64,000 nt of DNA from Symbiodinium natans (GCA_905221605.1 CAJNDS010002539.1:124001-188000), one strand, 5' to 3'; positions 18,042 through 27,844 are shown, numbered from the stretch's first letter. Notes: generated from the letters alone by a model not told the origin. Made by a program: numbers and translations.

Positions 18042-18245
18042 TTGCAAGTTGAAGGCTGTTCGTCGCGCGTGCATGCAATCTGGTGCTTGTCCGTCTCGTT
18101 TGCTTCAGAACCTTCAGGTGAGAACAGTTTATGCTTTACAGAAGTAGATGTGCCGTACCTTGAGCAGGATCTCTGGATCCCCAAACCCTTCTTGTGCCGG
18201 CTCGCTCTGCGAAGCCCTGCGCCCTGCATCAGCATCGCAACCCAG
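18042..18245 (+). CDS. Cysteine-containing exon(s), possible 24-nt intron
   Basis: Reads VEGCSSRVHAIWCLSVSFAS, then EVDVPYLEQDLWIPKPFLCR and SPAPCISIATQ, ending CAG|GGTTTAG. Inside, 18118-18141 (gtgagaacagtttatgcttt-acag) has textbook GTGAGA...TTTACAG ends. It is 24 nt, so removing it keeps the frame. Either one exon or two. Confidence 0.45.
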
Positions 18246-18339
18246 GGTTTAGGGTTTATAAGTTTAGGGTTTAGGGTTTAGGGTTTAGGGTTTAGGAAAG
18301 GAGTCCAGTTGCAAAAAGGGGTTCGGGTTTAGGGTTTAG

Positions 18340-18473
18340 GCGCGGTCAGCACAAGAACCAACTCTTTCGATGCATGCTGTGAAGCAGAGCATGAACTTCC
18401 AAAAGATATGTACACCATGCCAAACATGGGTAGGAAGGCGATTGAGCTGCTGATTCATCATCTGCGATTTTGA
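18340..18473 (+). CDS. Terminal exon, unknown
   Basis: Begins after TTTAG (18339). Reads AVSTRTNSFDACCEAEHEL, then PKDMYTMPNMGRKAIELLIH and HLRF with TGA at 18471-18473. Good codon-level texture and a helical C-terminus. No family recognised. Confidence 0.5.
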
Positions 18474-18497
18474 TGTGTCTTTGACCTTGAGGACCAC

Positions 18498-18583
18498 ATG
18501 AACCCCGAAGGGGTGTATGGTTCACACTACCCCAATAGAGACTCTTGTAGTCTGGGGTATATGACCCCAAACTCAGGGTTCAT
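18498..18583. mobile_element. Short inverted-repeat element
   Basis: atgaaccccgaaggggt ... actcagggttcat with inner gtatggttcac / accccaa pairs. A related fragment (accacatgaaccctaatagg) lies at 59300. Confidence 0.55.
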
Positions 18584-18808
18584 CTCCCCAAAGGGGTTGC
18601 AAGATGCCTCCGAGACCAGGATGGTGGTGGTGGGTGTGGCCAGCTCACTTTGCCAATCAAGACACGAATCCTCATCGCGTTCGGACCTTTGCGGGGTTCT
18701 GCGACGACGTGAGCCAAGGCGTCTTGTCGGCGGTGGTGCGTTTCGGGCCTGGGAGATAGGTGCAGCTTTCACCGTGACAGATCTGCTGCAACAAAGAGCC
18801 ACAACACA
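18584..18808 (+). CDS. Open frame between two elements, unknown
   Basis: Reads LQDASETRMVVVGVASSLCQ, then GGGAFRAWEIGAAFTVTDLL. Followed by a decayed family B element (18795-18882). The minus strand is open too. Confidence 0.35.
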
Positions 18809-18940
18809 CCTTAAATCATATGCAGGATCCCTACATAACGTAAGGGTATTTTCCTCATTTTGGGGTACAAAGGGCTCTCTGTCCTAGGCCCCCCCAAATT
18901 CCTCTCAGCCGTAGACCCGAAAAAACACGGTGGCCTTGCA

Positions 18941-19101
18941 ATCATGGGTTCCCCTACTACCCCTTTAGGGTTTAGGGCTCTGGGTTTCTAGTTTCCCCAC
19001 AGAATTAAGGCCATTTCGGGATAATTGGCCTAAGTAAGGTTACCAAAAAGGGGGAACCTAGAGGGGGTAGCATAGAGGGCGGTAGTAGGGGAGCCCATGA
19101 T
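18941..19101. mobile_element. Inverted-repeat element whose right arm overlaps an exon
   Basis: atcatgggttcccctactac (18941) and gtagtaggggagcccatgat (19082-19101) are inverted repeats over about 21 bp with one mismatch. The right arm includes the first codons of the exon at 19089. Confidence 0.65.
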
Positions 19102-19169
19102 GCAAAATCAGGTGAGCACACCCTGACTGTGAACCTGAAGAGCCCATTTGGGGTGCCTGGGAAGCAGAC
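19089..19169 (+). CDS. CTHRC1-like module, 'G.HT' type
   Basis: After acceptor gggcggtagtag the frame reads GAHDAKSGEHTLTVNLKSPF then GVPGKQT, ending at donor GTACGC (19170). SGEHTLTV corresponds to VGKHTVQA in the exon at 8320. It sits just before the exon with the TGW signature, as expected. Confidence 0.55.
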
Positions 19170-19177
19170 GTACGCGA

Positions 19178-19280
19178 TTATAGATATATTGAGGAATATG
19201 TATGATATAGATGTATATGCACATGTACATGTATATGTTATGTATATGTATAAGTGTATCTATATATATATGTGATTACA
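19178..19280. repeat. TATA/TATG microsatellite
   Basis: Alternating tatgtatatgta / tatatatata. The following 300 bp to 19490 hold no gene I can support. Confidence 0.75.
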
Positions 19281-19554
19281 CGTCGTGCATATGTTGTCTA
19301 ACACTTTGCTGAACCAGGCTTCAGTTCAAAGAGCGTTCGAAGCCTGAGCGTTGTGGCTGGTGCAAAAATACACGGTTTCCACTTGCTATTCTTGATTCGT
19401 CGCAATCATTGGCTTTCCTGCCCGACTGCATGGCAATCCTAGGCCCTAAGCCCTAAACCCTCTCGTTGGCCCTTGAAAAAAGTGACCCCCCGCCACTGGG
19501 ATCTAGGAATGTTGTCGACAGAGACTTCGTCAGTAGACCGCAGACCTACCAATC

Positions 19555-19595
19555 GATGCCTTGCCGGCCTTGTGCGAGTGTGAGAGTCGAAACCC
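19555..19595 (+). other. Recurrent junction motif before a CCCTAAA tract
   Basis: gatgccttgccggccttgtg then cgagtgtgagagtcgaaacc. Near-identical copies at 24352 and 41491, diverged ones at 2464 and 4758, each directly followed by CCCTAAA units. Translated, they share (L/S)PALCECES. May be conserved exon 3' ends with a GTCGAA donor. Confidence 0.6.
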
Positions 19596-19732
19596 TACAC
19601 CCCCTAAACCCCCTAAACCCACTAAACCCCCTAAACCCCCTAAACCCCCTAAAACCCTAAACCCTAAACCCCCTCAACCTCCTAAACCTCCTAAACCCCA
19701 AACCCTAAACCGCGCATCGCCTGCGAACTGAG

Positions 19733-19778
19733 AACTGCGACTTGTGGACCGGCTGGAAAAACGACCCTGCTGGCAAGG
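19733..19778 (+). CDS. CTHRC1-like 'TGW' exon
   Basis: Reads NCDLWTGWKNDPAGK, with GT at 19779. CDLWTGW matches MDTFTGW / MDAFTGW of the two terminal exons at 6837 and 8695. The frame stays open to about 19850, so the true end is uncertain. Marks a third array member. Confidence 0.5.
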
Positions 19779-19856
19779 GTCCTGGCGCAGCAGGCTCAGA
19801 TTCTGCTCTCCGTGATGCCTCGCCGAGCCTTGATCTCTCTCCCCCCCGTTAGGGGT

Positions 19857-19935
19857 TAGGGTTTAGGGTTTTAGGGTTTTAGGGTTTTAGGGTTTTAGGG
19901 TTTTAGGGTTTAGGGTTTAGGGTTTAGGGTTGTAG
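19857..19935. repeat. TTTAGGG / TTTTAGGG tract
   Basis: Eight or more units, several with an extra T. A CCCTAAA/CCCTTAA/CCCTCAA mixture follows at 20040-20145. Confidence 0.85.
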
Positions 19936-20321
19936 AGTAGGGAAGCTTGGACCTTATGGGGGTAATAGACTCCTCTTAGAATCCCAAAGCTTAACCTTTA
20001 GGTCCCCTAGGTACTGGACAGCTAGGAAAGAAAGCCCTAAAGCCTTAACCCTTAACCCTTCACCCTTAACCCTTAACCCTCAACCCTCAACCCTCAACCC
20101 TAAACCCCAAACCCTAAACCCCAAACCCTAAACCTTAAACCCTTAAACTCCTCGCACCAAGGGCACCCTGGAAGCGATTGAGTTTTTCAGACACTCGGCT
20201 CAACTGCTCGCCATGTTTTTCGGAGGCCTTTTAGGGTTTAGGCGGGTTTAGGGTTTAGGGTTACGCAGTTTCTCCCCCGCAGCAGAGGGACCCAAGGCTC
20301 CTACCCAAGGCTCCTGAAAAG

Positions 20322-20374
20322 CAACTATCAAGTCCAGCAAATCATGACTCGGTTGGGGTGGAAGGATGCTGTGG
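20322..20374 (+). CDS. Short exon, unknown
   Basis: NYQVQQIMTRLGWKDAV between ...cctgaaaag and donor GTCCTA. Helical and protein-like. Confidence 0.4.
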
Positions 20375-20493
20375 GTCCTAACCCTGTAGGGTTTAGGGTT
20401 TAGGGTTTAGGGTTTAGGGTTTAGGGTTTAGTTGCAAGGTATGGTCCAGCTATACGGGGGCGAAAAATATCCCGTAGGCCGCAGGCCCCACAG

Positions 20494-20580
20494 AAGACCC
20501 ACGAGGACCATGCAATGAGTTCGACTCGAAGGCGGAGTGCAAGCAGCCACGATGCCACTGGGACGAGGAGTGCCCGGGCC
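20494..20580 (+). CDS. Cysteine-rich exon (PSI-like spacing)
   Basis: Acceptor gaggccccacag, then DPRGPCNEFDSKAECKQPRC and HWDEECPG, ending at GTCCTT. C-x2-F-x3-x-x-C-x4-C-x-W-x3-C resembles the Cys/Trp spacing of PSI or related extracellular repeats. Likely part of another secreted gene following the CTHRC1-like array. Confidence 0.55.
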
Positions 20581-20798
20581 GTCCTTAAGCTTGGGGTTTT
20601 GAGTTTAGGGCGTTTAGGGGGTTTAGGGTTTAGGGGGTTTAGGGTTTTTAGGGTTTTTAGGGTTTTGGGTTTACGGTCGAGGGCTTAACGTTTCTGGCCA
20701 GGACATCACAGGCCGGATGCAGAAGGGGGCCACCAATGAAAAGACAATCTATCTCAAAGAGTCGAAGAAGCTTGCAAGGGGGGGGGGGGGGTGTTGCG

Positions 20799-20911
20799 AT
20801 ATGGGGGTTTCCGAGAGTGGGGGGGGCTACCCTTTTTGGGGTTCCTTTGAAGGCATTATATGGTATCTTGGGGTATGTAAGGGGTACCCCGATTTCGGAA
20901 ATCCCCCATAT
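20799..20911. mobile_element. Family J inverted-repeat element
   Basis: atatgggggtttccgagagt ... gatttcggaaatcccccata-t. Read as protein it gives MGVSESGG, the repeat-derived peptide I associate with Symbiodinium gene models. A related copy lies at 58465. Confidence 0.7.
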
Positions 20912-21550
20912 CTTGCTTCGACCCCTAGGTAGGAGGCAGCTACGGGCTAGAAAATCCCGAGACCCTCTAGACCCGAGCTCCTAAACCCTAAACCACGGCC
21001 CAGGGCTTCTTCTTAGCAGCTGAGTAGGTAACCTTTAAAAAAAGGTTAACCTTTTTGGGGCTAGGATGCTCAGCCCCTAAGTCTTGAGGTGGGGCTGAAT
21101 GCTTCCTATATGGGTTTAGGGTTTAGGGTTTAGGGTTTAGGGTTTAGGGTGGAAGCGGTGCCTCATTGAAAAGTCCTGAGTGCGTGCAGACTCTGGGGGT
21201 CCGGCCCACATGCGGACTGCGGCCTCGGAAAGCAACCGGAGCGCTGTGGACTGCCCCTAAACCCTAAACCCTAAACCCTAAATCCTAAACCCTAAACCCT
21301 AAACCCTAAACCGCGGCAAAGCTTCCCACCAATGCCCCAGACATGTCAGCATCCCCAAAGCTCCACTGACGACGGGTGCTTGCGGCGAAATGGGTCTTGA
21401 TTGGAGACTAGTGGCAGGTTTAGGGTTTAGGGTTTAGGGTTTAGGGTTTATCTATAACCCCTTTGGAATTATTTTTACTTTCAAGGGAATAATAATTACT
21501 ACGCAGTAATAAGGTTCTAAAGGGAGTGTATGTAGATCTAGGCTTTGGGG

Positions 21551-21646
21551 GTGGCGGAAGAAAGTGTCAGAGAGGACGAATGCATCGACTTGGCCGAATG
21601 CCCTGGCAGTGACAAAGTCGGAGTGGGCGCAACTTGGGCGGAGTAG
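21551..21646 (+). CDS. Exon, unknown, Cys-containing
   Basis: Reads VAEESVREDECIDLAECPGS then DKVGVGATWAE, TAG at 21644-21646. Another frame (SERTNASTWPNALAVTKSEW) is also open. The Cys-containing acidic frame fits the neighbours better; unresolved. Confidence 0.4.
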   Translation: MAEESVREDECIDLAECPGSDKVGVGATWAE

Positions 21647-21889
21647 CATTGCACATCATATGCTGGGCATAGGGTTTTGGCTTTATAATGTTAAGGGTCC
21701 TACAACGGGCTTAGGATTCATCAGGATTCATCATGCATGGTTTAGGCAGGGATCTGGGCCCCCGCACTGGCGTTCTGCAACTACATACGCAGCAAAAGAT
21801 TCTAGCTTCTTATGGCCAAACTGAGGAACAAGGTATGCTTCTAGGCTTATAACCTGGAATCGTGGTAATCACTGTGGCCGATGTCAGGA

Positions 21890-22220
21890 ATTATTTCTGT
21901 GATTTAAGTGTGTTTTTTTGTGCTTGGCATGTGTGAAAAATCTGTACCTGTGCCTGCACAGGGTTTTGAATCTGTGAAAAATCTGTTAAAAAAGTGTGGG
22001 AAAAGTGTGAAAAAAGTGTGAAAAATCTGTGCCTCCCCCTTGTCCGACTCCCCCGCCCCTTCCCCCCACCCACCCCCACAAAAAGAGAGCAGGTCACAAA
22101 AATCACAGATGCAAAAGACCAATAAAATACAAATAAAACACAAAAAAATGATTCTTGAAACCCAGCCTTTACCACGAAATCCAGGTTACAATTCTAGGCA
22201 AGGGCATATGACACAACGAT
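21890..22220. other. A-rich stretch without a gene
   Basis: Repeats 'gtgtgaaaaatctgt' several times (21930-22035), then C-rich, then A-rich sequence (aataaaatacaaataaaaca). Resembles a retroposed or transposon remnant; no frame is convincing. Confidence 0.4.
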
Positions 22221-22394
22221 GAGTGGTAAATCCAAAGCGACTGAAACCTGAACCCCTCATCATTCTGGTTTCTGTGATTTACCGGCTTTCTGTTTTCTCC
22301 GATGTACGGGGGCAGAAGTCGGGTAGTAGCTAACAGCCTGCTGCTCCGGGGCACTCCACGCTGAAAAATGCACACGGAATTTCAAGAAGCCCAG

Positions 22395-22544
22395 CTGTCT
22401 GTGCTTGCTCAAAAGGCCGACTGCTTGTGTGGGGAGAAGAAGGCCGAAAAGGGGAAGTACTGCTATGAGGACCTGGCATGCTTCAAGCTTCAAGGGCCGG
22501 GATGTTGCGACAGTCATCTCCTGAGCTGCGAGCTCAGTGCATGA
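22395..22544 (+). CDS. Cysteine-rich exon
   Basis: After acceptor caagaagcccag the frame reads LSVLAQKADCLCGEKKAEKG, then KYCYEDLACFKLQGPGCCDS and HLLSCELSA with TGA at 22542-22544. ADCLCG...G.YCY.D.ACF has the same texture as ETCKKDQLCYSPDGGKEAC at 3752. Eight Cys in 49 residues suggest a disulfide-rich secreted segment. Confidence 0.6.
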   Translation: MSVLAQKADCLCGEKKAEKGKYCYEDLACFKLQGPGCCDSHLLSCELSA

Positions 22545-23173
22545 AGATCTGGCGCACTGGCTTGTGGCAGGCTTGGCTTAAGCCTGGCCTGAGCTACCCT
22601 CCCCCCCCCGCCCCGCACCCAGCCAGCAGCGTTCGATAGTGGGGCTTTTGCGGCCGGACAGGACAAGACGGTCCATGACGGCGTCAAGGAAGAAGCCAAA
22701 AGTGCACCCTGTCAGGCAGTGGGTCATCGCAACTAAGCCCACACTCTCGAGCCGATGTTCATGCAGCACGTTGAATGCACCGGTGCTATGTTCGTAGGAA
22801 ATGCAGAGGTTGTACATGCAACGCTGCCTAGCTGTCCGAGCTGCACGTTCCATATGCACATATTTCGGATTACTAGTGTTGTCTTGTCATTGCTCTTCAA
22901 GCTGTCGCAGTACTCGTGGTACTACGGTTGAAAAGGATTGTAGAAGCCAAGGCTGCGAGAATCTGGACCCCGCATGTGGGCCTTCTTCTGCTTCCGCAAG
23001 CACTTATCGTGGCTGTTACCTGACGGGCTTGTCCGCCAGCATGGGGAGCAATCGCAGGAAACTTCCCAGATTGCGCCCCGAAACAAATCAAAATCACAAA
23101 ATGCTAGCATAAGGGGGGAACATCCCAATATATACACATGTATGTATGTCTATGTATCTATGTACGTACGTGC

Positions 23174-23312
23174 GATGGTTTCACGCTGCAAGGAAATGCA
23201 GTCAACGATGGTCGACTGGATGTCAGCATCCCGAACGTGAAGCCCTCTCTACACGCTGCAAGCTGCAGTCTACAAATGGACCGTATCAACTTTAAACAGC
23301 ATGCAAAAGAAG
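23174..23312 (+). CDS. Exon, unknown
   Basis: Reads DGFTLQGNAVNDGRLDVSIP, then NVKPSLHAASCSLQMDRINF and KQHAKEG, up to a GT at 23313. Beta-strand-like alternation, highly protein-like. Follows a TATG microsatellite. Not recognised. Confidence 0.5.
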
Positions 23313-23538
23313 GTTTTGCAAATTATTCGTATCCCCACATGGACACATCTATGGACATACATATGTATATTTACAAAGACAATGCTTTAAACAAGAAACG
23401 TAAAGATACATATATATATATAGATATATAGACATCCACCAATAACAGCAATCCAAGCCCGACTTCAGATGCCCTGGAACCTCGGGTCTCTTTCCGGTGA
23501 TGGTGAGCTTGCATGCAACCGGGTATGGGAAGATCCAT

Positions 23539-23643
23539 TGGGATGTTCCCCCTTATACTAACAGCTCCTTTATAGGGATTGTAATTAGGGGGGGGTACTA
23601 GAATCCCTATTTAAGGACTGCTAGTATAAGGGGGAACATCCCA
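23539..23643. mobile_element. Family C palindromic element
   Basis: tgggatgttcccccttatac ... tagtataagggggaacatcc-ca with a central aatccctat / atagggatt pair. Reference-quality copy. Confidence 0.85.
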
Positions 23644-23722
23644 AAACAGCAACCGCACGATGCCAGCGAGAAATCGCAGGTTCCAGGCGAGGCTCTCAAA
23701 AAAGGACGCGACTGCTTGCATG

Positions 23723-23937
23723 CCAGAGAGCCCTTTTATACCCCTTGATTGAAGGAAGATGCCTTAAAATCTACTGGGATCCTTTGAAAGGAACATACCC
23801 TTACATTCTATAGGGCTCCTTAATAGGATTTAAAGGGTATGGGTCCTTAATTAAGGGCTTACATTCTATAGGGATCCTTAAAATAGGATTTAAAGGGTAT
23901 GTGTCCTTTTTTTAAGGGCTAGAAAGGGCTCTCCTGG
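23723..23937. mobile_element. Element with ccagagagccctt termini
   Basis: ccagagagcccttttatacc ... gaaagggctctcctgg. Interior has two tandem 'acattctatagggctcctta' units. Related to family B in layout. Confidence 0.65.
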
Positions 23938-24032
23938 CATGATGTCATATGGCTTTGGGGGAGAAAGAGAGACCCCCAAAATTGATGGGCATAGATAACC
24001 TTGCTAAATAGGCAGTTTTAGTGATACTGATT

Positions 24033-24143
24033 ACCCAAAGAGCCCAATATTGCTTAATTGAGGAATATTCCTTAAATCATATAGGGATCCTGAATATAAT
24101 TTAAGGAATATTCCTTAATTAAGCAATATTGGGCTCTTTGGGT
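24033..24143. mobile_element. Family B palindromic element
   Basis: acccaaagagcccaatattg ... caatattgggctctttgggt, nearly perfect. Confidence 0.85.
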
Positions 24144-24411
24144 AAGATACAGACACGCTTGTGTTTTTGAGAAGCTGATGAAGCTTATTGACTAGTCTGG
24201 GTAGATGTCATTAAGGTGTTTCTGTCACCTACATCACCGTGATCCCTTATCAGGTCGCTAGCTTCGAAGCACTAGTGACCTTCGCATGCACCAGCTCCCT
24301 TTCGGAGTGACCCCCCCCACACGCCATCCTAGCAGACCTATGGATCCAACCGATGCCTTGCCGGCCTTGTGCGAGTGTGAGAGTCGAAGCCCTAAACCCT
24401 AAACCCCCACG

Positions 24412-24535
24412 TGACGCGTCGGCGCGCCGAGGATCAACCGTGCAGACTACCCGCCGTTCTCTGCCACCTCTTCTCCCAGGGTGGCCAAGCTCTGCGGGGC
24501 CATTCGGCTGCAACAAACAGGCGTCTTTTTCTGGC
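24412..24535 (+). CDS. Possible exon, frame ambiguous
   Basis: Two frames are open: SARRGSTVQTTRRSLPPLLP and RVGAPRINRADYPPFSATSS. Cannot be decided from sequence alone; it lies between a telomere tract and an inverted-repeat element. Confidence 0.25.
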
Positions 24536-24539
24536 TGCT

Positions 24540-24713
24540 TCTTAGTAGGGAATGAGGGCCCTACATCATCCCTTAAATTCTAACGGATATACATAGGGCC
24601 ACGCCTGCTGATCTGAGTGGGTGTTTGGCTGCCTCACGCAGTGGGACCTTTGGGATGCAGCGGCAGAGAGAGAGATACATAGGGCCCTCATTCCCTCATT
24701 CCCTACTAAGAAC
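24540..24713. mobile_element. Inverted-repeat element, cttagtagggaatgag termini
   Basis: cttcttagtagggaatgagg ... ccctcattccctactaagaa, about 22-bp inverted ends around a unique 120-bp core. One copy seen. Confidence 0.7.
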
Positions 24714-25149
24714 CAGGGCGCTTTTTGTCAGGGGGGTACCGTGGACCCCCCCCCCCAAGGCCGACTGAGTCTTAGGGGTAGTTCCCTAAACCCTAAACCC
24801 TTCGGCGTAGTTACATGGCCCGTGGGTGTGGGGCCCTGAGTTGGGGAACCCTTATATGGCCCTAACCCTGCCCTAAACCCTATATAAGACCCGATGAAAC
24901 CCAAGGGTCTCAGATCCCTTGAAAGGAGGTCAGTGACCCTTCGATTGCGTGGATAGGCGGTTTAGGGTTTAGGGTTTAGGGTTTTAAGGTTTAGGGCTTA
25001 GGGTTTAGGGTTTAGGGGCCAAAAACAAAACTAAACCCCAAAACCTAAGCCCAAAAATATTGTGGGGGGAATCGTCTCCTTTGCACGTGGTTCTTAAGGT
25101 AGGTATTGCTCGAGACCTTTGTGCGAAAGTAGGGGTCTCGGGAGGCGTC

Positions 25150-25230
25150 CTTCTCCAACCGACAAGGGTTAACCTAAACCCTAACCCCTAAACCCTAACC
25201 CCTAAACCCTAACCCCTAAACCCTAACTCT
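25150..25230. repeat. CCCCTAAACCCTAA tract
   Basis: Four or five 14-bp units alternating CCCTAAA with CCCCTAA, a compound variant. The flanks (24840-25150, 25230-25355) show no convincing gene. Confidence 0.8.
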
Positions 25231-25358
25231 TGGTCAGGAGGAAGGTGCCGTCTACTGTGCAAGGAGGGAAGGAGGGGCCCCTTATTTGGGCAAGGGCTTG
25301 TGAAGCCCAACTGGGGCTCCCTTTTAGGGTTTAGGGTTAGACACTTACAAATAAGGGG

Positions 25359-25404
<46 letters not shown>
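25359..25404. repeat. Poly-G run of about 45
   Basis: Uninterrupted G after ggggcg. Such a run is prone to sequencing length error. Confidence 0.9.
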
Positions 25405-25435
25405 CGCGCTTGAGGGTCATAAGGTTGAGAGCCCT

Positions 25436-25466
25436 ACACGAAGATTTCAAGTGCTACGGGCTGCAG
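25436..25466 (+). CDS. Short exon, unknown
   Basis: ALHEDFKCYGLQ before a good donor GTGACA (25467). Only the donor and composition support it. Confidence 0.3.
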
Positions 25467-25919
25467 GTGACACGAACTCGTGTCAGAGAGAGAGAGAGCG
25501 GGTTTCGGGTTTCGGGTTTAGGACCCCTGTGTTGTAAAGAAAGCTTTTGCCCCCCGATGCAAAACCAAACCTTCCCACGTCCAGGAGATTCTGCAGGTTG
25601 GGCAGGATGAACCTTGGTCCTTGCACTCAATCTCCAAGGGTTTAGGGTTTAAGGTTTAGGATTCGGTGGTTAAAGAACCCTATGTAAGCCCAATGCCCCT
25701 GATTGAAGGAATATACCTTAAAGTACATAGGGATCCTGAATCTGATTAAAAATCAGGCGTTCTGGGCGGCTAGATTCTTCTGTAATCTCGTCGAAGATCT
25801 AGCCACTCGACCCCAAAGATTGAACTTTCGTGGTGGCATTTGCGCTGCATGGAACTGAAAGATTATGCATCAAAAGTATCCTATTCTCTAGGAATGACTG
25901 AACCTTTTTTGAGCGATGA

Positions 25920-26400
25920 ATAGACAAGCGCGCGTGTGTGTGTGTGTGTGTGTACATGTGCGTGTGTATTCCCCTGGGATGATGCCTCTCAGAATGCATG
26001 ATTGCCACGCAGTGGAGACCTGAGATGCTGGAAGCAAGGAACGGCCGGACAGCGCGACCATCTGCACGCTCGCGGGCAAGTATCTTTCGGCAGCTGGTCC
26101 AGCATTCACTTCATACCAGTAGTATCCCCTTGTAACCCGATTGTAGCGAGACTCTACATGGTGAGTTCTCTAGATCATGGTCGGTTCTCTGGGTAGGGGG
26201 CCGCCTTATAATCAAGACCCCAAAAGGGACCATACTTAGCCAACAAGTAGCTGCAAGTACTGTAGCTGATCAAACTTGATTGCGTTGGCGGTGTCCTTAT
26301 TTTCGTAATTACAACACAAAGAAAGGTACCATCTTTTTTCTGATGGTGTTGGAGAAGCGTGCAGTATGAAACAACAAGTCCCCGATCCCTCCTCACTGCT
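25920..26400. other. GT microsatellite and ambiguous open frames
   Basis: (GT)n at about 25934-25953. Around 26020-26115 three frames are open, the best being MLEARNGRTARPSARSRASI then FRQLVQHSLHTSS. 26157-26235 resembles 1940-2035 (ttctctaga..gccgccttataat), a further dispersed repeat. Confidence 0.3.
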
Positions 26401-26514
26401 AACCTTTCAACGTGTCAAAGCGCACAGCGGCTTCCTCCCTTCGTCCTTCTAAGGTCCACACGTGGCCTGTCCCGAGATGTTCGGGGTCGTAGTAACAAAA
26501 AGGGAACCATTGTT

Positions 26515-26588
26515 AGAGGTCTCCACATATATATATATATATATGTGGAGACCTCTCTCTCTCTCTCCCTCTCTCTCCCTCTCTCCCC

Positions 26589-26623
<35 letters not shown>

Positions 26624-26640
26624 GCTCTCTCGCTTACTTC
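26515..26640. repeat. Perfect 42-bp palindrome followed by CT microsatellite
   Basis: agaggtctccacatatat mirrored to atatatgtggagacctct (26515-26556), with (AT)n in the centre, running straight into (CT)n to about 26630. The CT run grows out of the right arm. Confidence 0.85.
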
Positions 26641-27008
26641 TATACAGCTCCTGATGAGGGTGTTGCGGCACCTGGTTGCTATCCTTCTTGCCCGGAGCCC
26701 TAAGCCCCATGTTATGAACCCTAGAAAGATCTAGTAAGGATTGTCTCATCATGCACCCCACGGAGAAGCTCGTGGTCCCCGAAGGCTCAGGGCACCGGGG
26801 TGCGGGTTTAGGGTTCAGGGTTCAGGGTTTAGGGTTTAGGGTTTAGGGTTTAGGGTTCGGGTTTATAGGGTTTAGGGTTGAGGGTTCTCATTGGTTCTTA
26901 ATCCTAAACTGATTCTGGAATCTGAGAACAAGGTTCAAGACCTCCACCGCTTTCCGTGCCAAACCCCCCGCAGAGACACCGTTTGCTCCGGAGCTTTTAA
27001 CAGAGTAT

Positions 27009-27095
27009 CTAGGACCAGCAGTAGGCGCTTATTTCTTTTTTTTTAGGGTTGGGGTTCCCCTTATAACATCCCCTTGAAGCTTAAAACCAAAAAGG
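27009..27095. mobile_element. Family F element, truncated
   Basis: ctaggaccagcagtaggcgc ... aaaaccaaaaagggt; right terminus missing. Confidence 0.55.
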
Positions 27096-27225
27096 GTGGG
27101 CTGACCTGGATGGTTGGCCTTTGTGGAGTACCAGAAACTTACCAGAAGGGGATACGCTTAAGCCATAGAGATGGCGATAGTTTAGGTTAATCCTTCCTTG
27201 TGGTGCTTTGGAGCTTCATCTTCAG

Positions 27226-27335
27226 CCCAAAGACTCCCGTGTTGCTTATTTATGGAACATTCCTTAAATCATATAGGGATCCTTAATATGATTTAAGGTA
27301 TATTCCTTAGTTAGGGGATATTGGGCTCTTTTGGG
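27226..27335. mobile_element. Family B element, diverged left end
   Basis: cccaaagactcccgtgttgc ... ggatattgggctcttttggg. Confidence 0.75.
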
Positions 27336-27372
27336 AGTAACTCAACCCTAAACCCTAAACCCTGCTTCACAG

Positions 27373-27466
27373 GTTGCTCGCTGGATGACCCACAGACGGT
27401 GGCCCAATGTCTCGCACAAGCTGCCGAGGCCGCGGGTCAAGGGCACCCACCCACACGCCGGAGTTT
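27373..27466 (+). CDS. Exon, unknown
   Basis: Acceptor cctgcttcacag, then CSLDDPQTVAQCLAQAAEAA and GQGHPPTRRS, ending near GTTTAG (27467). An Ala/Gln helix with DPQTVAQCLAQA looks genuine. No family assigned. Confidence 0.5.
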
Positions 27467-27576
27467 GTTTAGGGTTTAGGGTTTAGGGTCTTTGCTTCAT
27501 TTTGGAGGTATCGTGTGGAGCTTTTGAGAGACATTTTGTTCTCGGGGGGTTCCTATTCTACGGGGACTCTGAAATC

Positions 27577-27693
27577 AAGGGTGCCTCTATGTCCCTAAAG
27601 ATGTACCTCATTGTTATATACTTGGGCCCTAAAGTCCCTGGATAGGAGGCACTTTAAGGCCCAAGTATATCATTTAGGTACATGGACCCTTAG
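27577..27693. mobile_element. Family G element
   Basis: atgtacctca..atatacttgggccctaaagt ... actttaaggcccaagtatat..aggtacatggacccttag. Confidence 0.75.
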
Positions 27694-27719
27694 GGTAAGT
27701 GGCCCCCGCCCTCCCCCCC

Positions 27720-27833
27720 CAGTTGCCCCTAAACCCTAAACCCTAAACCCTAAACCCTAAACCCTAAAACCCTAAAACCCTAAATCCTTAAATCCCTAAA
27801 ACCCTAAAACCCTGAAACCCTGAAACCCTAAAC
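27720..27833. repeat. CCCTAAA/CCCTAAAA tract
   Basis: About 15 units, the 3' half with an extra A. Confidence 0.9.
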
Positions 27834-27844
27834 CGACCTTCCAG

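Noticed and set aside
26513-26761. Glu/Arg-rich protein encoded opposite the CT microsatellite
   Set aside because: (RERE)n peptides are the antisense of (CT)n; same for 54050-54291 and 57740-57925.
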